A DNA stretch of 64,000 nucleotides from Lingula anatina (lineage: Eukaryota > Brachiopoda > Lingulata > Lingulida > Lingulidae): contig NW_019773703.1 in the NCBI RefSeq assembly GCF_001039355.2, positions 62,001 to 126,000 of the forward strand, read 5' to 3'. The translations under genes and the position numbers were made by a program. This document shows positions 14,501 to 27,239 of this stretch, one piece after another (the first letter of the stretch is position 1; each line of letters starts with the position of its first letter). A model generated the notes under the pieces. The model had not been told where the DNA came from. It saw only the letters and a program-made list of their open reading frames with translations, and searched no databases.

Positions 14501-17500
14501 CATAGGTCATTTGAGAAGGGATTTACCTGCAATGCCTTAAGCTGTGTGCGATACAACTAAGAACAGTTTGTAAACATAATCTTTTAAGAACATGTTAAAA
14601 TATCATTTTACAGTACTACTTGTACTATTCCTAGGTACCTTTAAATGGCAGTCCATATAGGGACAGGCCACTGTTGCTCAATACTGGAGCAATTACAGTT
14701 TTCGGCATCAAATGTAGAAACTTTTTGTTTACAAGCACATTTCGTTATAAGCGACTTTCGAGTTTGGGTTTGTGGGCAGACAAACAAAGAAAACTGTTCA
14801 TAACGAGATGGTTAAGACTTACGGCAAAAGAAATTAATCTAGACCTTTATACATAAAAGTATATATTCACACCCATTTTGCTCAATAAAAGTTATGAGTA
14901 AGTTGTGCATATTCTATCCAGTTCGTAGCCAGGATGTAAGGTAAAACGTTTATCTTCCGACAATACCTGGCCGGTCCCACTGTAGAATGACCATGTATAT
15001 GTTTTCCCATTGATTACTACCAGAAACCACTACATGTTATTTATAAGATGAGAGAAAGGTTAGGACAAATGGTCATGATTGTGGCATACATCACTTGACA
15101 TATCGCATTCAATGTTCTAATCTCAAGATACCAATAACTCCTCCACATATACATGTATAACATATGCCTTATACCTTTTTGCAACTCTTCAATTACAGGC
15201 GAATTGGCCACCTGTGAGTCAAGGATTTCTGGTAAAAAAGAAGGAGGCATTTATTATCATACAAGAGCCAAACCTCGTGGTATTTAGGCATTTTAGCTAT
15301 TGCTATATTGAACATATAACCAGAGCACTGTGATGAAAAGGGCCCCTGTGCCCCTAGACTGGCCAATGGATGAACCATACAGGCGGCTAAAACCCCACTT
15401 ACCAAAAAGCGGGTTTTTGTAATAAATTAAAGGCAAACAAGAATCTTTACTAATCAAGTCCAGGACTTAATAAGTGGTATGGAGACGTAGATTCTGTAGG
15501 AAACACGTGTGTTTGTAGTGAACCATTAATAAACTCTCAATAAAGTAATTGAAAACAACAATGACATTGTTCAGGCTGGTGAGATCCGATTTCTCTGCAG
15601 AGATTTCTTTACCTCCTTTAACATTACGTTTCATTTACCTAGTGCCATTCATTAAATATAGTACACATAACACGAAGAATACATCCGGAGGAATATGATG
15701 TACTTCAATTGTTAACGAAGGTACAATTCTTATTCAATAACAGACCCATCTGTAGCGTAACAGAAGATAAATATTATGGTTGCAAATGGATGGCACACCG
15801 TTTGCCGGGCTATATCAATACCAGATGAACAAGGCCATATCGATTCAATTCATATTTTTGTTCAAAATCTAAATAATTTACAGAGAGAATTTATCTAGAT
15901 TTATATCTGTGAGAATCAAATGCCGCGTAAGAGAATGACGCTCCCTTCATTGCTGGGAATATAGGAAATCAATTTTAATGTAGAATCCAAGCTTTCTCTT
16001 CCTGATTCTTCAACACAGACTGACAGGAGAGTCAATCATATTGGCACTGGGGGAAATCCGTGGCAGCGGAAAAGGAGGAATTTGAAAAAAAAAACGAAGT
16101 TAGAACCAGAGTATTTCAAAAGTGTGTGAGTCAAAATTCTGACAGCCGGTCGTGATATAGAAATTCTTTTAACAAGCGTGTTGTTTGCAGTTCTCTGGTT
16201 TTTATTGGTCGCACAGCGTGATACGTGCTAACGAAGAACAATTTATTTGTGTTTTATTACAAATAAGAGTAGGCCGATTATGCTTCCTACGGGCCATTAC
16301 TGTTAGATCATTAGCAGAGAACAGGACACTCACGCTCCATTAACTACAAATCAATAACAGCAGGATAGGGACTCAGCAGTATGGCTACCATCGATATTTC
16401 TTAACATCCATACTAGATATTTACCCTGTTTTCATAAACAGCAAAGAGTGAATAAATACCATTTGTGAAAAAAAATGTATGACAAATAGTTCGCATGACA
16501 GAGCTTTGTGCTTAATATTCCCAGTCAATAATGAGGGACCAGGCGCAAGAAATCTGATAAATATCTCGTTTCAAATATGGGCGAATTTATGTCTCCCCGG
16601 TGAAATAAAACACGTAATATTAAATTACATGTAAATCTTAATCTGTACAGTGAAACCGTGGGGAGAAAGAGAACGAGATATGCTGCGATTTTATTAACAA
16701 TTCAATGCTTTCACGGAAAGTATTATATCCCCGAATATGACTTTGTTTAGAGGGCCTTTTGAGAGTAAGTCGCCCATAAGTTTGCGGCAGGTACTGAATT
16801 GTTTGTATGAATACCCGCGATGCTTTTGTTTGCAGTTTGCAATACTCGTGTTTACTCCTGATGTTTACGCACATTAAGCAGTGAAAGCAACTTTTTGCGG
16901 CAGTCTCACTCGGGCAGAAATGTAAAATTTCCGTAGATTAAAACCCTGTGTCTGAGAAACACATTTCACTCCGCCTTCTCAACGGCGCCCTAAGTGGAAA
17001 CAATTAACAGCTTTCGACGCAAGTGCTTTATTTTCACGTATTATTCCGGTTGAGCTGTTGTTTGGTGTTTTGGTTTACATTTACCAGTATTGCACACTGT
17101 TTATATATGAACTCAAAACAAACAAAGGATCGGCAATAAAAAGTAAATATGAAATTCGAGAGAGCTAAATCTATCGTTAAAGTCTGTGTCACTTGTCAAG
17201 TTATGATCAGCGCCCTTCATCAGTAAAAAAGAGTACAAATCCAAAATACAAACAGTCGAAGACTGTTGGCAGAGCACTTAGGAGGCTCACAAATTGAAAC
17301 ATGTAGAATTTCTGGAATAATTTACAGCCGAATTTACGGAATGATAGTTCCCGCCCACCCCGTGGCATTAATCAAAAGTAAAAAGAAAAACATTCTTAAC
17401 CGAAGCAACTGCTGTCATCGATTTGTCGTTAGTCATGACAAGAGAAACAGAAGCTGAACTAGAAGGAAAACATAGATTCACTCACCTTGAAAATACAACA

Positions 17501-17540
17501 CAGCGAACAAGCCGACCAAAAGCAAATATGATTGCTTCAT
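920..17540 (-). CDS. Nicotinic acetylcholine receptor alpha-type subunit
   Basis: Subunit of a pentameric acetylcholine-gated cation channel of the plasma membrane. A single-copy model uses exons 17486-17540 (signal peptide [18 protein letters not shown]), 11186-11331, 9935-9979, exon 4 as either 8543-8652 or 8205-8314, 3669-4422, 3061-3264 and 2698-2862. They sum to 1479 bases, or 492 aa, normal for the family. Visible hallmarks are the Cys-loop C152-C166, the vicinal cysteines C227-C228 that define an alpha subunit, and the M1 to M3 block (about 244-331). M2 has the GEK start and a LLSLTVFF core. An M4 segment sits at about 448-471. The M3-M4 loop is short. Most exons also occur in a second allelic copy at 920-1084, 1283-1486, 1891-2644, 4666-4775, 5005-5114, 6397-6441 and 7649-7794. 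The [15 protein letters not shown] and NVHFRSP motifs resemble protostome alpha subunits. The exact ortholog is not determined. Confidence 0.95.
4387..7916. repeat. Redundant allelic copy of nAChR exons 2 to 4 (block 2)
   Basis: Repeated as 7918-11505 across the single N at 7917. This copy holds exon 2 (7649-7794), exon 3 (6397-6441), exon 4a (5005-5114) and exon 4b (4666-4775). The second copy begins with a truncated piece of exon 5 (7918-7960). Introns differ by small indels and by the length of a TA microsatellite at the contig ends, while the encoded protein is the same. Confidence 0.85.
7918..7960 (-). pseudogene. Truncated fragment of nAChR exon 5 at contig start
   Basis: Only the first 43 bases of exon 5 (encoding the [14 protein letters not shown] start), cut by the assembly join at 7917. 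It is followed on the minus strand by no further exon 5 sequence. It is an assembly edge, not a biologically broken gene. Confidence 0.85.
8205..8314 (-). CDS. nAChR alternative exon 4b
   Basis: A second 110-base exon for the same protein segment, with its own acceptor (ttgatcag) and donor (AA|gtgagt). It encodes the segment from [16 protein letters not shown] to WKPDIVLYN. By eye, 20 of 36 residues match exon 4a, including EW, the YGG turn, VP and the PDIVLYN loop A core. Phases are identical to 4a, so either can be used. Using both, or neither, would shift the frame because 110 is not a multiple of three. The allelic copy is 4666-4775, which differs by one synonymous proline codon. Confidence 0.9.
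8543..8652 (-). CDS. nAChR alternative exon 4a
   Basis: A 110-base exon in phase 0/2 that encodes the segment from [16 protein letters not shown] to WLPDIVLYN. It begins after an AG acceptor and ends at AA|gtaagt. It contains the conserved loop D tryptophan (EW) and the loop A WxPD...Y motif of the agonist-binding site. It lies upstream (5') of exon 4b in transcript order. An allelic copy at 5005-5114 differs at the third base of a serine codon (TCT/TCA) and is otherwise the same protein. Confidence 0.92.
11436..11505. repeat. (TA)n microsatellite at contig end
   Basis: About 35 uninterrupted TA units ending at the N at 11506. The allelic copy near 7901-7916 has only about eight units. The expansion probably broke the assembly. 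Confidence 0.95.
11507..17485. other. nAChR intron 1; no gene seen
   Basis: About 6 kb between the signal-peptide exon and exon 2. It contains scattered short open frames without codon structure or family resemblance. A motif of about 26 bases (AAAATCGGCAAATCGGCTTG and following) near 12640 recurs near 13500 with two mismatches. I see no coding exon or RNA gene. Confidence 0.55.
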
Positions 17541-20250
17541 TTTACAGGACGTCCTTTCTGTACAACTAACTGTATCACCAATATTTTCAGCTCTCCTCCC
17601 GTGAATAACGATCACCAAATTCTTGTATCAAATTCAAAACTGATAATCAAACGTTGCAAAGTATATCACCATGTTATGTATCCAAGCACTTTCCAATCTT
17701 TTGGCTCATTAGTATCTTGCAGATGTGTCCATTGATACGGCGAACGTGAGGTCTATTCCAGACAGCTGTTGCGATAACTAATGATCAAGGATGCCCGCTG
17801 AATCAACTTGAATAGTGAGTAGATGGGAATCTTGCAACTATCAATCTTCGATAATTTATCAAAGCGATAGGTTGAGTTAAACACGAGGCTTTCAAGATTT
17901 ATGATCGGTCAGGATTGCCGTCATCAGGTAACCTTCAAAACCACCATCGGACGCTATCGCCAGGTAAAAATAAACTCGATGTTGCGATGAAGCTGATACC
18001 AACCCTCTTCCCTGACTGGTTACTATTAGTGTGCCGGTATTTCCCGCTATATTTATCTATTTACGTTTACCTGGGTTTCAACCTCTTACCCCTACTCAAT
18101 GTATACGTAGTGTGAAGCCGGTTCAAGTGGCCCTCGGTTATATACATACTCATGCAGACGCTGCGACCTGAGGGAAGTGCTGAAGAGCAACTGGGGAGCA
18201 ACTTGACACTGTCCAATTTTCTTAGCATATACTAAACGTTGCTTGGTCGATAACTTGTGTAATCTCAGGACACGAGTCAGAAATTAATTGAAATGAATGT
18301 GTTTCGATTGGAATTCTATCTTGTTTTCACTCCCATTGTTGTGATGTAAGTGATAGTTTTGTTGCTTGCATCCGGGAAAGTTGAGCAACCATGTGTAGAT
18401 AGCAGGCTACTTACTGCATAAGGGCCTGTGTTTTCCGTAATAGCTTCCTAAATATGTTTATTGTTCTCTGTGAATCTTTGACTATATTTTAAAAAGGTAA
18501 ATAAAAACGGTTTATGGCCTATAATCACTTAACAGGAAATTTGGACACTTGAAAGGAGGTCTTAGTCAAAAGGAAGGTACAGATGGTACAGAGGAGGGGA
18601 CAGGGGGGACAACTACCTATGAAAAGATGGGTTAAGTCGGGTTAATACTACCTTGATTTCGAAAAAAAAATGTGATTTTCTTTTTTACTCGTCCTTTAAT
18701 TTTTGTTCACATTTATCATGTTTTTAAAACACAAGAAAAACTAAAGGGCCATCTTGTATGAAATTATATATATTTTAAAGATTTAAATCATTTTTATCCC
18801 CTTCCTATATGATAAAAACCTTCCACCTAGCTTTTTTTTCAAAACTCATTTCTCAGCCATTTGATGGGCAGACTTTTTACGATTTTGCTTTAGACTTGGG
18901 CTATGGTAAATACCACAGTAGGCTACATGTCCGTACATGTGCTAAACCTAACCGTGATGGTTTTGTACAAGTCTATTAGTAGAAACCAATATGCCATGGA
19001 CGCCTATCCCGTTGTAGTTTACTGTCAGATTCATCGGTATTTTTCATCTTTCTTTAAAGGGCTATCAGAAAATCTCCCTAGACATTACCCTGTACGTGAG
19101 ATAAAATGATTTCTAAAATTGAATAAAGACATCGAACAGGGGAGAGGGATGTGCATTTTATAGGCCTACTTATTTTAAATATTTCACGTTAGGGCCTATA
19201 TTTATTTTATCTGTTTTATATATAGGGCTAATAATTGACGCGAACGCTCCTAAAAACGCAATTGATCACGCTATCTGTACGTGTTTTGTAAATAAACTAT
19301 TGTTTGCTCTCATCGTTTTAAAACACTTGACTCTATTTTCTATACATACATGTATATACTAGTATATACTGTACATGTACATGGCAAACATTTTTTTTAA
19401 TTTGGATCTTAAAGAGACAGCCGATTAATTTGTATTGTTTTAAACATTTCTTTCATTTTAAAAATGTTTTTCCAGATCTCGAACAAGTTAAAGTGACCAA
19501 ATGGCTGAACTAAATGTAAAGAATGCATGCTTGACGCTATTTGAAGTCAGCTAACAGTAAAGCGCAATTTCATATGACGCACTGAATATTTGGAAATGAG
19601 GCACCTGCGAGGATAAAAGGAGACTGATCATGTGACTGTACAAAATGGCCGCGTTCAGTAGCACATGAACCCTGCACCTGAGCTGTGGTAATATTCTCTT
19701 CGAAGTTAGACCAGTGTTTTAGCATTGTAAAGATTTTGAATATACCTTCTACGAAATAAAAAGGTAATATTACAGACGCTACTTAGGCCTTACTTCTTAA
19801 GTGAAATTTAGTATGTATCACAGTACAGGTAGGCCTACTGAGTAGAGGATGGTACATTTACCTGGTACATGAAGCAATTCTGCATGTAATGTATCGGTAC
19901 AATGTACTTCGAAGAGTCATACTGTATTACAGCTGCTACTGGTACATAAAACATGTACTAGCAATAGTAGTATTACATGGAGTAACATTGTCTCAGTTAT
20001 TTTCTAAGCAGTATACAGTAACCCTATCAGATAGGCTATCATACCAGTGCAGTATACTATAGTACCAGTAGTACATGTAGTAGTACATACATGCATGTAT
20101 AGTTACTACTGGGTAATTTTCATTGTATATACGAGTATCATATATCACAGAAATATTACACTGTAGACTGTGCTTGTATATGTAGCTATAGCTATTGTGA
20201 GACTGAACTGTTGCTTACAATACCAGTTATTTTTGTGTCTATTACTGCAG
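17541..20250. promoter_or_regulatory. Intergenic region between divergent nAChR and AMACR genes
   Basis: It should hold the 5' ends of both genes. For AMACR, a likely promoter or leader lies near 19620-19760: a TCATGTGAC E-box-like site (about 19628) and CAAAATGGCCGC at about 19641, which resembles a YY1 site. The ATG of AMACR directly follows a splice-acceptor-like TTACTGCAG, so a non-coding first exon probably lies here. The whole stretch from 19199 is repeated from 22155. No coding exon is visible. Confidence 0.4.
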
Positions 20251-22137
20251 ATGACAGCCTTAAATGGCATAAAAGTTATTGAACTTGCTGGTCTGGCACC
20301 AGGCCCCTTCTGTGGAATGATACTAGCAGACTTTGGAGCTAAAGTAATCAGAGTGGACAGGGTGAGTAACTATCTATACTGAAATGTATATACTAGAGTA
20401 TTTGTTAACCATAATTTCCATGTTACTATACATACAAGTAAGGGTCCTAGCGCATGTCACACACCAGATAGTGAGATGCACAACTCATGCACTGTATTGG
20501 AGAAGTGCAAAGAACAAATTGTTTAAACTGGTTATTTTACCATGTTAAATATCATTAAATTTCATTTGTGCAGCTACATGTTTGTTAAGGTAACAGTACT
20601 AGTGCAAACAGTGCATACTAGCAAATGATAATTTCTGTGATAAATGAATGAGTTGCCATTGACTGTGCCCTGAAATTTTGGTGGAATTCTAACTCCCAAT
20701 TTCTTGTAGGGTTGCATGTTGTTTCTCAACTCCTGGTCTCTTTTTGCTGGCCAGTCAGAGCAAGTACATGTACTAGGGTAGCTGCTCATGTGCAACAACT
20801 TAATACAGTAGCTAATTAAAAAGAAAACAAAATGGTTTACAAGTAACTCTGTTCTGTTGATGCTGTAGATTGTATATGGTACATGCACAGTCTGATTTTT
20901 TCTTTCAGATCAAAGCTCCACAAGATGCAAGTCAACTTGGGAGGGGCAAACTTTCCATTGCTGTTAACTTGAAGAAGACTGAAGGAGTTGCAGTAGTGAG
21001 GAAACTTTGTAAATCAGCAGATGTATTGATTGAGCCATTTAGAGCAGGTACAGTATGTTCATTTCACATTTGATTATTTGCCATTCTGAAAAATACTAAA
21101 TTTCCCCATGGATAAAAAAGCCATCCAGATTGTGCATTTCCATTGTATCTGTTTAGTTATATTCTATAAAAGCTAGTTAATCATTGTATCATAATGTTTC
21201 AGGTGTTATGGAAAAACTAGGCCTAGGCCCTAAAATATTGTTAGCAGATAATCCAAGCCTTGTGTATGCTAGATTGACTGGGTTTGGGCAGAGTGGACCT
21301 TATGCCCAAATGGCAGGACATGACATCAATTACTTAGCAGTAGCAGGTACATATACTGTATCATATATATTCTCACATGATTTCTCTATGAATATTGCAC
21401 TGTACTTAAGGGCTTATGTGATTTTCTACATGTTAGTTTTAGTCTTATTAAAATTTGGATTTAATTTGGTTTTGAGTCTGGTTTTAAATAATAACTTGAT
21501 TGAAATTTTTGAGCCAGTAAAACCAGATTTAGGCTGTCTAATGAAAGTAGGTTCAAAATTAAAACTAGATTTAAACGTTGGTTTTTAATCTCGTTTAAAT
21601 ATGGTAAGATATTACCAAAATGAGCATATATAATCTGACTCCAATGTTTAAAGTATGACCTTAATCTGTATATTTTATTTAATTATAGTTGTAGTTACAT
21701 ATGTGTATTCCAGGTGTCCTCTCTACCCTTGGAAGAAAAGACCAGAATCCCACACCACCTGTCAACATACTTGCAGACATGGCAGGGGGTGGCATGACCT
21801 GTGCCCTGGGGATCACAATGGCACTACTGGAGAGGAACAAGTCTGGGCTGGGACAAGTCATTGATTCCAATATGGTGGAAGGCTCAGCATATCTTAGTGA
21901 GTATAATTCATCTTCCTCTTGCACTTGCATCGTATCTTCCAGTGGCTCTTTTATGCCACAATACTATATACAATACATGTAGTATAAATGCACAAGGGGC
22001 AAATGATTGTTGTAAAAAGTTCAATAACACAAATTTCTGTTTCTTATTTATCTGCTTTTAATACTTCATGCATGAGCTTATCCTTTAATGTTTCAATGCT
22101 GTTACTGTGTTTTCATGTTGTTCTTTGATTTTATTGT
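19199..22137. repeat. Redundant allelic copy of AMACR 5' half (block 3)
   Basis: This stretch recurs from 22155 to about 25120 across the single N at 22154. It covers the presumed promoter and exons 1 to 4. Exonic differences are third-position and silent (for example GTA/GTC Val, GTG/GTA Val, GGG/GGT Gly, CTT/CTG Leu, GCA/GCT Ala), while introns carry indels and substitutions. The last 16 bases before the N diverge from the other copy. Confidence 0.85.
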
Positions 22138-25100
22138 ACCACCAGCGTTAGCGNTATTTATTTTATCTGTTTTATGTAGGGCTAATAATTGGCGCGAACA
22201 CTCCTAAAAACGCAATTGATCACGCTATCTGTACGTGTTTTGTAAATAAACTATTGTCTGCTCTCATCGTTTTAAAACACTTGACTCTATTTTCTATACA
22301 TACATGTATATACTAGTATAGGCCTACCTATACTGTACATGTACATGGCAAACATTTTTTTTAATTTGGATCTTAAAGAGACAGCCGATTAATTTGTATT
22401 GTTTTAAACATTTCTTTCATTTTAAAAATGTTTTTCCAGATCTCGAACAAGTTAAAGTGACCAAATGGCTGAACTAAATGTAAAGAATGCATGTTTTGAC
22501 GCTATTTGAAGTCAGCTAACAGTAAAGCGCAATTTCATATGACGCACTGAATATTTGGAAATGAGGCACCTGCGAGGATAAAAGGAGACTGATCATGTGA
22601 CTGTACAAAATGGCCGCGTTCAGAAGCACATGAACCCTGCACCTGAGCTGTGGTAATATTCTCTTCGAAGTTAGACCAGTGTTTTAGCATTGTAAAGATT
22701 TTGAATATACCTTCTACGAAATAAAAAGGTAATATTACAGACGCTACTTAGGCCTTTCTTCTTAAGTGAAATTTAGTATGTATCACAGTACAGGTAGGCC
22801 TACTGAGTAGAGGATGGTACATTACCTAGCTGGTACATGAAGCAATTCTGCATGTAATGTATCGGTACAATGTACTTCGAAGAATCATACTGTATTACAG
22901 CTGCTACTGGTACATAAAACATGTACTAGCAATAGTAGTATTACTTGGAGTAACATTGTCTCAGTTATTTTCCAAGCAGTATACAGTACCCCTATCATAC
23001 CAGTGCAGTATACTACAGTAGTAGTACATGTACAGTACATGTAGTAGTACATACATGCATGTACTGTATAGTTACTATTGGGTAATTTTCACTGTATATA
23101 CGAGTATCATATATCACAGAAATATTACACTGTAGACTGTGCTTGTATATGTAGCTATAGCTATTGTGAGACTGAACTGTTGCTTACAATACCAGCCATG
23201 TGTCATATTTTTGTGTCTATTACTGCAGATGACAGCCTTAAATGGCATAAAAGTTATTGAACTTGCTGGTCTGGCACCAGGCCCCTTCTGTGGAATGATA
23301 CTAGCAGACTTTGGAGCTAAAGTCATCAGAGTGGACAGGGTGGGTAACTATCTATACTAATATATATAAACTAGAGTATTTGTAAACCATAATTTCCATG
23401 TTACTATACATCCAAGTAAGGGTCCCAGCGCATGTCACACACCAGATAGTGAGATGCACAACTCATGCACTGTATTGGAGAAGTGGAAAGAATAAATTGT
23501 TTTAACTGGTTATTTTTACCCTGTTAAATATCATTAAATTTCATTTGTGCAGCTACATGTTTGTTAAGGTAATAATACTAGTGCAAACAGTGCATACTAG
23601 CAAATGATAATTTCTGTGATAAATGAATGAGTTGCCATTGACTATGCCCTGAAATTTTGGTGGAATTCTAACTCCCAATTTCTTGTAGGGTTGCATGTTG
23701 TTTCTTAACACCTGGTCTCTTTTTGCTGGCCAGTCAGAGCAAGTACTAGGGTAGCTGCTCATGCGCAACAACTTAATACAGTAGCTAATTAAAAAGAAAA
23801 CGAAATGGTTCACAAGTAACTCTGTTCTGTTGATGATGTAGATTGTATATGGTACATGTCTGATTTTTTCTTTCAGATCAAAGCTCCACAAGATGCAAGT
23901 CAACTTGGGAGGGGCAAACTTTCCATTGCTGTTAACTTGAAGAAGACTGAAGGAGTTGCAGTAGTAAGGAAACTTTGTAAATCAGCAGATGTATTGATTG
24001 AGCCATTTAGAGCAGGTACAGTATGATTACAGTATGTTCATTTCACATTTGATTATTTGCCATTCTGAAAAATACTAAATTTCCCCATGGATAAAAAAGC
24101 CATCCAGATTGTGCATTTCCATTGTATCTGTTTAGTTATATTCTATAAAAGCTAGTTAATCATTGTATCATAATGTTTCAGGTGTTATGGAAAAACTAGG
24201 CCTAGGCCCTAAAATATTGTTAGCAGATAATCCAAGCCTTGTGTATGCTAGATTGACTGGTTTTGGGCAGAGTGGACCTTATGCCCAAATGGCAGGACAT
24301 GACATCAATTACTTAGCAGTAGCAGGTACATATATCATATATATTCTGACATGATTTCTCTATGGTTATTGCACTGAACTTAAGGGCTTATGTGATTTTC
24401 TACATGTTGGTTTTAGTCTAATTAAAATTTGGATTTAATTTGGTTTTGAGTCTGGTTTTAAATAATAACTTGATTGAAATTTTTGAGCCAGTAAAACCAG
24501 ATTTAGGCTGTCTAATGAAACTAGGTTCAAAATTAAAACTAGATTTAAACGTTGGTTTTTAATCTCCTTTAAATATGGTAAGATATTACCAAAATGAACA
24601 TATATAATCTAACTCCAATGTTTAAGGTATGACCTTAATCTGTGTAATTATATTTTATTTAATTATAGTTATACAGTAGTTACATACGTGTATTCCAGGT
24701 GTCCTTTCTACCCTTGGAAGAAAAGACCAGAATCCCACACCACCTGTCAACATACTGGCAGACATGGCAGGGGGTGGCATGACCTGTGCCCTGGGGATCA
24801 CAATGGCTCTACTGGAGAGGAACAAGTCTGGGCTGGGACAAGTCATTGATTCCAATATGGTGGAAGGCTCAGCATATCTTAGTGAGTATAATTCATCTTC
24901 CTCTTGCACTTGCATCGTATCTTCCAAGGGCTCTTTTATGCCATAATACTATATACAATACATGTAGTATAAATGCACAAGGGGCAAATGATTGTTGTAA
25001 AAAGTTCAATAACACAAATTTCTGTTTCTTATTAAGGTTATTTGCTTTTAACTTCATGCATGAGCTTATCCTTAAATGTTTCAATGCTGTTACTGTGTTT

Positions 25101-26259
25101 TCATGTTGTTCTTTGATTTTATTTTTATATGACAACTACAATGTATTATCATTCCTTGCCATTATAAGCCTTATCATACATTTTGATGCTTTTTTTTTTT
25201 AAATCAAATTTTGATGTGTTAATGATTTTAGGGGTCATATTAGGGTCATATTAAAGTCATATTATTATATGGCATTCAATAGCAAAACACTACATTTTGA
25301 TTAAAAAATTTGCCCGTTTTTTTTTTTTTTTTTTTTTCTTACAGAATATTTCAACACTATTTAAAGAATATTAATAATAATTTATTCCATATCTTGTTGT
25401 AGGTTCTTTCTTATGGAAGACACAAGATAACCAATGGATTTGGAATAAACCAAGAGGAGGAAATGTTTTGGACTCCGGTGCACATTTTTATGATACATAT
25501 AAAACCAAAGATGGACTGTACATGGCTGTTGGTGCAATAGAGCCTCAATTTTATTCCAAGTTTATTGAAGGTATTTATTTGAATATTGTTAAGTCAAACT
25601 ATGCTTCAGAATAAATTTTGGTGCTCAACATGTACCTATATTTTCTACATGAAATGCACTCAGTTTTTGTTGTTTTTTACTAGCAGGTTTTTAAAGTTTT
25701 GAAGCAGTAATTTGATTATTGATTCAAAATACCTTTCTGGCGTTTTTTTCCTGATTCTCACATTCTGTTTGATAAAGTGCTACCTGTTCAATTTGCCATT
25801 TTCCTCTCACTGAGGAAGATTTCTAAAGATGTGAACATGTTTACTTTTTTTCTTTCAGGACTAGGATTGAGTTCAGATTCCAATGAACAATATTCAGATT
25901 GGGATGAAATGAAAGAAAAAATTGCCAAAATTTTTGCAACAAAAACCCGTGATGAGTGGTGTCAGATATTTGATGGCACTGATGCTTGTGTCACCCCAGT
26001 GCTTGGTCTTGAGGAAGCTGCATCCAATCCACATAATAAGTCCAAACAGACATTTTTATCTAGCCCCAATGGAAAATCTGAGCCCATCCCAGCACCAAGA
26101 TTGTCCCGGACACCAGGAATGCCCTCCTCCACTTCTCAGCCTCATATTGGTGAACACACTAGACAAGTACTCTATGATGCTGGTTACAGTGAAAAAGAGG
26201 TCGATCAGCTGGAGAATAGTGAGGCTGTTGAATGCCATAAACACCAATCAAAACTCTAG
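20251..26259 (+). CDS. AMACR: Alpha-methylacyl-CoA racemase (peroxisomal)
   Basis: Interconverts (R)- and (S)-2-methylacyl-CoA thioesters, needed for beta-oxidation of branched fatty acids and bile-acid-type intermediates; a CaiB/BaiF (type III CoA-transferase) family enzyme. Coding exons are 20251-20361, 20909-21047, 21203-21346, 21714-21896, 25403-25570 and 25859-26259. They total 1146 bases, or 381 aa; the human protein is 382 aa. The start [20 protein letters not shown] is typical. H123 (GHDINYLA) and D153 (ILADMAGGG) align with the known catalytic His/Asp pair, and GAIEPQFY and [15 protein letters not shown] are conserved. The last residues are SKL, a canonical PTS1 peroxisomal signal. 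Exons 1 to 4 also occur at 23229-23339, 23877-24015, 24182-24325 and 24699-24881, with only synonymous changes, so either set splices in frame to exon 5. Confidence 0.97.
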
Positions 26260-27190
26260 ACAATTTTTTATTCGTGCCTAAAAAGCATTGCTTGATTGGT
26301 GTTCACTTTTCATGTGCATTCCTGTCTTTTAAAATGTGATCATGTTATATGATATTATAACAACTTGTGCATATTCAAACTTTCCATTATTCAGGTAACA
26401 GGACAGTTAACTGCCAAAACAGCAGTGCCTTTGCCAGTCACTTGTTTTTTTACTAAAAATGCATGTAGAATATTATCAGCAGTTCAAATCATAATTGAAG
26501 TGCTTCACTGAAAATTTGTTCTTGCATTCTTAGAAATTATTCATGCATTTTTGATAGTGCCAACAAATGCATTTTTAAGTAAATGTCAAGTATTTTTTGA
26601 TAATTCCAACTTTAGAATTTTGCACAACTTTTAATCTTTATAATCTTTATATGCCTTTTCTGTAAATAAGAAACTTAAATCAAAATTTATTAATCATATC
26701 ATTTATTATCAAATAAAAATTCTGAAACAATTTCTTACATTTACTTTAAAATTTTAAAGCGTCTTAATTGTTACAGTAACCAAATGATATTGCACCTTTT
26801 TTATGATTAAAAAAATGTTTGAAATAGAATGTTGATGAAAATGCAAAATTGTAAAAATGCACTAAAATGTTATATTTTTCTGTTTTGATATCTTTACTTA
26901 AAGGAATGTAACAAAATGTGTTACAATAGGTATCTTTCAAGTACTACTGATTATATCTATATACTTGTTTAGGGGTCTAAATGAAATCCAACAGGAATAT
27001 TTCCTATTTTATTAAGCAATAAAGAATTTTTTTCCTTTTCATATAGCAATCGGTGTTAATATTTATTCCCTGAGGTGTTAACACTAGGAACAACGGTGAT
27101 ACATCATCAGTGAAGTCCCTGTCTCCATGATGGTACCGCCCTGGAAGAATAAAATTATATTATAAAATGTCAATTGTTTTAATCCCATGT
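26260..27190 (+). other. AMACR 3'UTR and terminus
   Basis: AT-rich non-coding sequence after the AMACR stop codon. AATAAA at 27018-27023 is a plausible polyadenylation signal. The segment 26695-27190 recurs at 28695-29185 on the far side of the assembly gap. That segment includes a copy of the terminal CCDC112 exon on the opposite strand (27107-27140), so the two genes meet tail to tail within about 85 bases. Confidence 0.6.
27107..27140 (-). other. Second copy of the terminal CCDC112 exon
   Basis: Encodes AVPSWRQGLH and stop after a TTCCAG acceptor, exactly as at 29107-29140, with one silent change (GCG for GCA). It lies on the AMACR side of the gap and is best explained as the other allele of the AMACR/CCDC112 junction. 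Confidence 0.75.
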
Positions 27191-27193
27191 TTT

Positions 27194-27223
27194 TATGTAC
27201 AGACACAGATGTGTCTGTACATA
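27194..27223. repeat. Perfect 14-base inverted repeat (hairpin)
   Basis: TATGTACAGACACA, two bases (GA), then its exact reverse complement TGTGTCTGTACATA. It sits at the very edge of the segment inserted between the two copies of the AMACR/CCDC112 junction and is followed by a CGTCGC-rich tract. It may be the end of a repetitive element. Confidence 0.7.
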
Positions 27224-27239
27224 TAGCCATCATCTGCGT

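Noticed and set aside
20251-24881. Tandem duplication of the AMACR gene or of its first four exons
   Set aside because: The second set starts right after a single N, includes the same upstream region and introns, and differs only silently in exons. It is better explained as the second allele placed in tandem.
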